A DNA stretch of 5,901 nucleotides from Syntrophomonadaceae bacterium (GTDB lineage: Bacteria > Bacillota > Syntrophomonadia > Syntrophomonadales > Syntrophomonadaceae), in NCBI GenBank assembly GCA_012522705.1, contig JAAYJY010000330.1, forward strand, positions 1 through 5,901. Direction: 5' to 3'. Below, one piece after another: positions 5,615-5,901 of this stretch. The translations under genes were made by a program, and so were the position numbers. Numbering within the stretch: the stretch's first letter is position 1; each line of letters begins with the position of its first letter. Under the pieces are notes generated by a model. The model was not told the DNA's origin and did no database searches. It saw only the letters and a program-made list of their open reading frames with translations.

Positions 5615-5901
5615 GTGAAGCGGGGGGAAATCCTGGCTGTCTACAACCAGGGACCTGATGTGGTGGTAGACCTGGTTCAGGGATTGAGCGCAAACATTGA
5701 GCGTATCTATCAGCAGCAGGCCTTACAGATCGCTGTCCTTGAAGCGAGGATCAAGCACCCGGAAAATTAGTTGAACACCAACAGCAAAAACAGCAATAAA
5801 GCAATAAGCCCCCATCAAGTGACGGCTAGAAAAAACCAAGAGTCAGTGAACCAGTAGTGGTAAATCAAGCGGGGCTCAAAAGGGACACCCTGGTCATACC
5901 C
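5615..5901 (+). pseudogene. IS66-family transposase remnant, N-terminal part (runs off the window)
   Basis: GTG 5615 opens a 51-codon frame (MKRGEILAVYNQGPDVVV, then a helical segment) typical of the IS66 transposase N-terminus. It ends at TAG 5768-5770, where a Gln codon is expected. The same frame continues LNTNSKNS. An exact 8-bp duplication (5792-5807) then shifts the frame, after which the hallmark SNKPPSSDG is read (5800-5826), followed by another stop at 5827-5829. A further shift is needed to read GAQKGHPGHT (5871-5900), the conserved segment that follows in IS66 transposases. Only the leading part of a protein normally near 500 residues is visible, and it is dead. The coupled DUF4338 frame upstream suggests the two were one element. 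The left terminus may be near 4748 (GTAAATGTTCAATTAGC), but this is unproven. Confidence 0.85.
5792..5807. repeat. Exact 8-bp tandem duplication in the IS66 remnant
   Basis: AGCAATAA occurs twice with no spacer (5792-5799 and 5800-5807). Removing one copy restores a continuous reading of the conserved IS66 stretch NSNKPPSSDG. It is therefore most likely a slippage duplication that broke the transposase frame. Confidence 0.8.

Noticed and set aside
1..5901. tRNA, rRNA or CRISPR array
   Set aside because: No cloverleaf-like T-arm sequence, rRNA segment, or regularly spaced identical repeats were found on either strand by eye.

Overview
The window carries one intact gene cluster flanked by remains of at least three different transposable elements. 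Shine-Dalgarno sequences are strong, base composition is moderate, and the proteins resemble those of spore-former-type anaerobes. Together with the IS families (IS21, IS1380, IS66 with a DUF4338 partner), this suggests a Firmicute of the Desulfotomaculum/Pelotomaculum/Syntrophomonas sort. That placement is an inference from gene content, not a demonstrated identity.

Left part (1-1500): the window opens with the C-terminal tail of what looks like an IstB helper ATPase of an IS21-type element (ends at 104). It is followed by a repeated, partly palindromic stretch (115-180) that resembles an IS21 terminus. A small orphan gene of about 70 codons (260-472, unknown function) comes next. A badly decayed IS1380-family transposase lies on the minus strand (about 527-1312). 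It has at least three frame changes and three internal stops, and its C-terminal half is missing. Between it and the next gene (1313-1697) is a non-coding stretch with a 9-bp inverted repeat at the dead transposase's start and a candidate sigma-A promoter (1498-1525).

Centre (1698-4659): four closely spaced plus-strand genes look like one operon. They are an AcuB-like protein with two CBS domains and an ACT-like tail, a small PhaE/PhaR-type polyhydroxyalkanoate (PHA) synthase subunit, the catalytic PHA synthase PhaC with a complete Cys-Asp-His triad, and a TVP38/TMEM64 (VTT/DedA superfamily) membrane protein. PhaC and its small partner should together polymerise (R)-3-hydroxyacyl-CoA into storage granules. 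The CBS/ACT protein could add a nucleotide- or metabolite-sensing step, and the membrane protein has no known role in PHA metabolism. No monomer-supply genes (phaA, phaB, phaJ) and no depolymerase or classical phasin are present in the window.

Right part (4660-5901): a wrecked DUF4338 (DruA-like) reading frame (4819-5608) runs straight into the start of a wrecked IS66-family transposase (5615 to the window end). The end of the first frame overlaps the perfect ribosome binding site of the second, so the two appear to have been a coupled pair in one mobile element. Several inactivating lesions can be read directly, including an exact 8-bp tandem duplication.
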